DNA of 31,221 nucleotides, taken from NCBI GenBank assembly GCA_900538905.1, contig UPZS01000026.1:1-31221 (forward strand), in the 5' to 3' direction. The notes beneath the pieces are model-generated. The model was given only the letters and a program-made list of their open reading frames with translations. It was not told the DNA's origin and searched no databases. Every line of letters starts with the position of its first letter. Position 1 is the stretch's first letter. The stretch comes from an uncultured Sutterella sp. Lineage in GTDB: Bacteria; Pseudomonadota; Gammaproteobacteria; Burkholderiales; Burkholderiaceae_F. Shown piece by piece: positions 30,969-31,221 of the stretch. A program made the position numbers and the translations under genes.

Positions 30969-31221
30969 TTATTTGCTAAAGCTTTCTTGCCAAGCTTCTG
31001 GTGCAAACTTAGTAATATATGGACGTAATTGATGACCATCCTTAAGCATAAAGAACAAAATAAATGGTGCTGTTAGCAATGTCATAACTACCATAGTAAT
31101 AATACTTACGGCAGATGAAATATTGCCTATTGTCGCATTAATTGTGCTCTGCCCAGACTTAAATAATGTCTTTTGGGTATTATCAATCATGCCCTTAATA
31201 TTACCTTTGACCGGAGTCAAA
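30969..31221 (-). pseudogene. Internal fragment of an AI-2E family transporter, Lactobacillaceae-like
   Basis: About 83 codons run in from the window edge: TPVKGNIKGMIDNTQKTLFK, then a membrane helix (ISSAVSIITMVVMTLLTAPF) and ILFFMLKDGHQLRPYITKFA, ending AWQESFSK-stop. FFML(K/R)DG is typical of AI-2E/PerM-family transporters, in which the protein continues well beyond this point. Here it stops at the junction with different sequence near 30,969. The A+T-rich codon use and the residue choices look like lactobacilli, unlike everything else in the window. It is either a chimeric assembly end or a truncated foreign gene. Confidence 0.75.

Noticed and set aside
1..31221. Insertion sequences or transposases
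   Set aside because: No transposase-like protein or terminal inverted repeats with target duplications were seen.

Overview
The window looks like a piece of a betaproteobacterial chromosome, most likely Burkholderiales and perhaps Sutterellaceae (inference from gene order and protein style; no search was run). It carries a small integrated genetic element near its right end and a short foreign-looking piece at the very end.

Positions 1-21,500 are ordinary core genome. A minus-strand block holds the fatty-acid synthesis pair accB-accC with prmA, preceded by a nucleotidyltransferase-like protein and a zinc-ribbon/DUF3426 membrane protein. Facing away from it is a plus-strand run: mpl (murein peptide recycling), a YqiA-like esterase, an RNB-domain exoribonuclease and aroE. 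Next come mgtE (Mg2+ transport), a glycine-zipper lipoprotein, a periplasmic coiled-coil protein, a KTSC-domain protein, recR and an AEC-family carrier. Two M20 hydrolases (an AbgA-like aminobenzoyl-glutamate hydrolase and a carbamoylase/allantoate hydrolase relative) are divergently arranged. An orphan NarL-type regulator then runs tail-to-tail into the ruvC-ruvA-ruvB operon. A striking 3 x 32-bp tandem operator-like repeat lies between aroE and mgtE.

From 21,573 to 30,872 an element of about 9.3 kb sits in the 3' end of a tRNA-Val(CAC) gene, bounded by a 20-bp direct repeat. It has a P4-type tyrosine integrase, an AlpA-like regulator, a Rha-like protein, a PD-(D/E)XK nuclease, a Toprim primase-like protein, a DUF927 P-loop helicase-like protein and several unknown small genes. 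No capsid, portal, terminase, tail or conjugation gene was recognised. Its logic resembles phage P4 and related satellites in two further ways. (1) Two clusters of a 9-bp iteron (KTGGTGCAR) lie in opposite orientation near the two ends, one beside a very A+T-rich tract, like P4 ori and crr. (2) A structured segment just before the replication genes contains a short sequence complementary both to an upstream site next to an intrinsic terminator and to a downstream site covering a ribosome binding site. This is the seqA-seqB-seqC arrangement of the P4 CI antisense-RNA immunity system. If right, this is a P4-like satellite, or a plasmid-like integrative element, in a betaproteobacterium with RNA-based immunity.

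The last ~250 bases (from about 30,969) are A+T-rich and encode an internal part of an AI-2E family transporter of Lactobacillaceae/Firmicutes style, cut off in mid-protein. A chimeric contig end is the simplest explanation.
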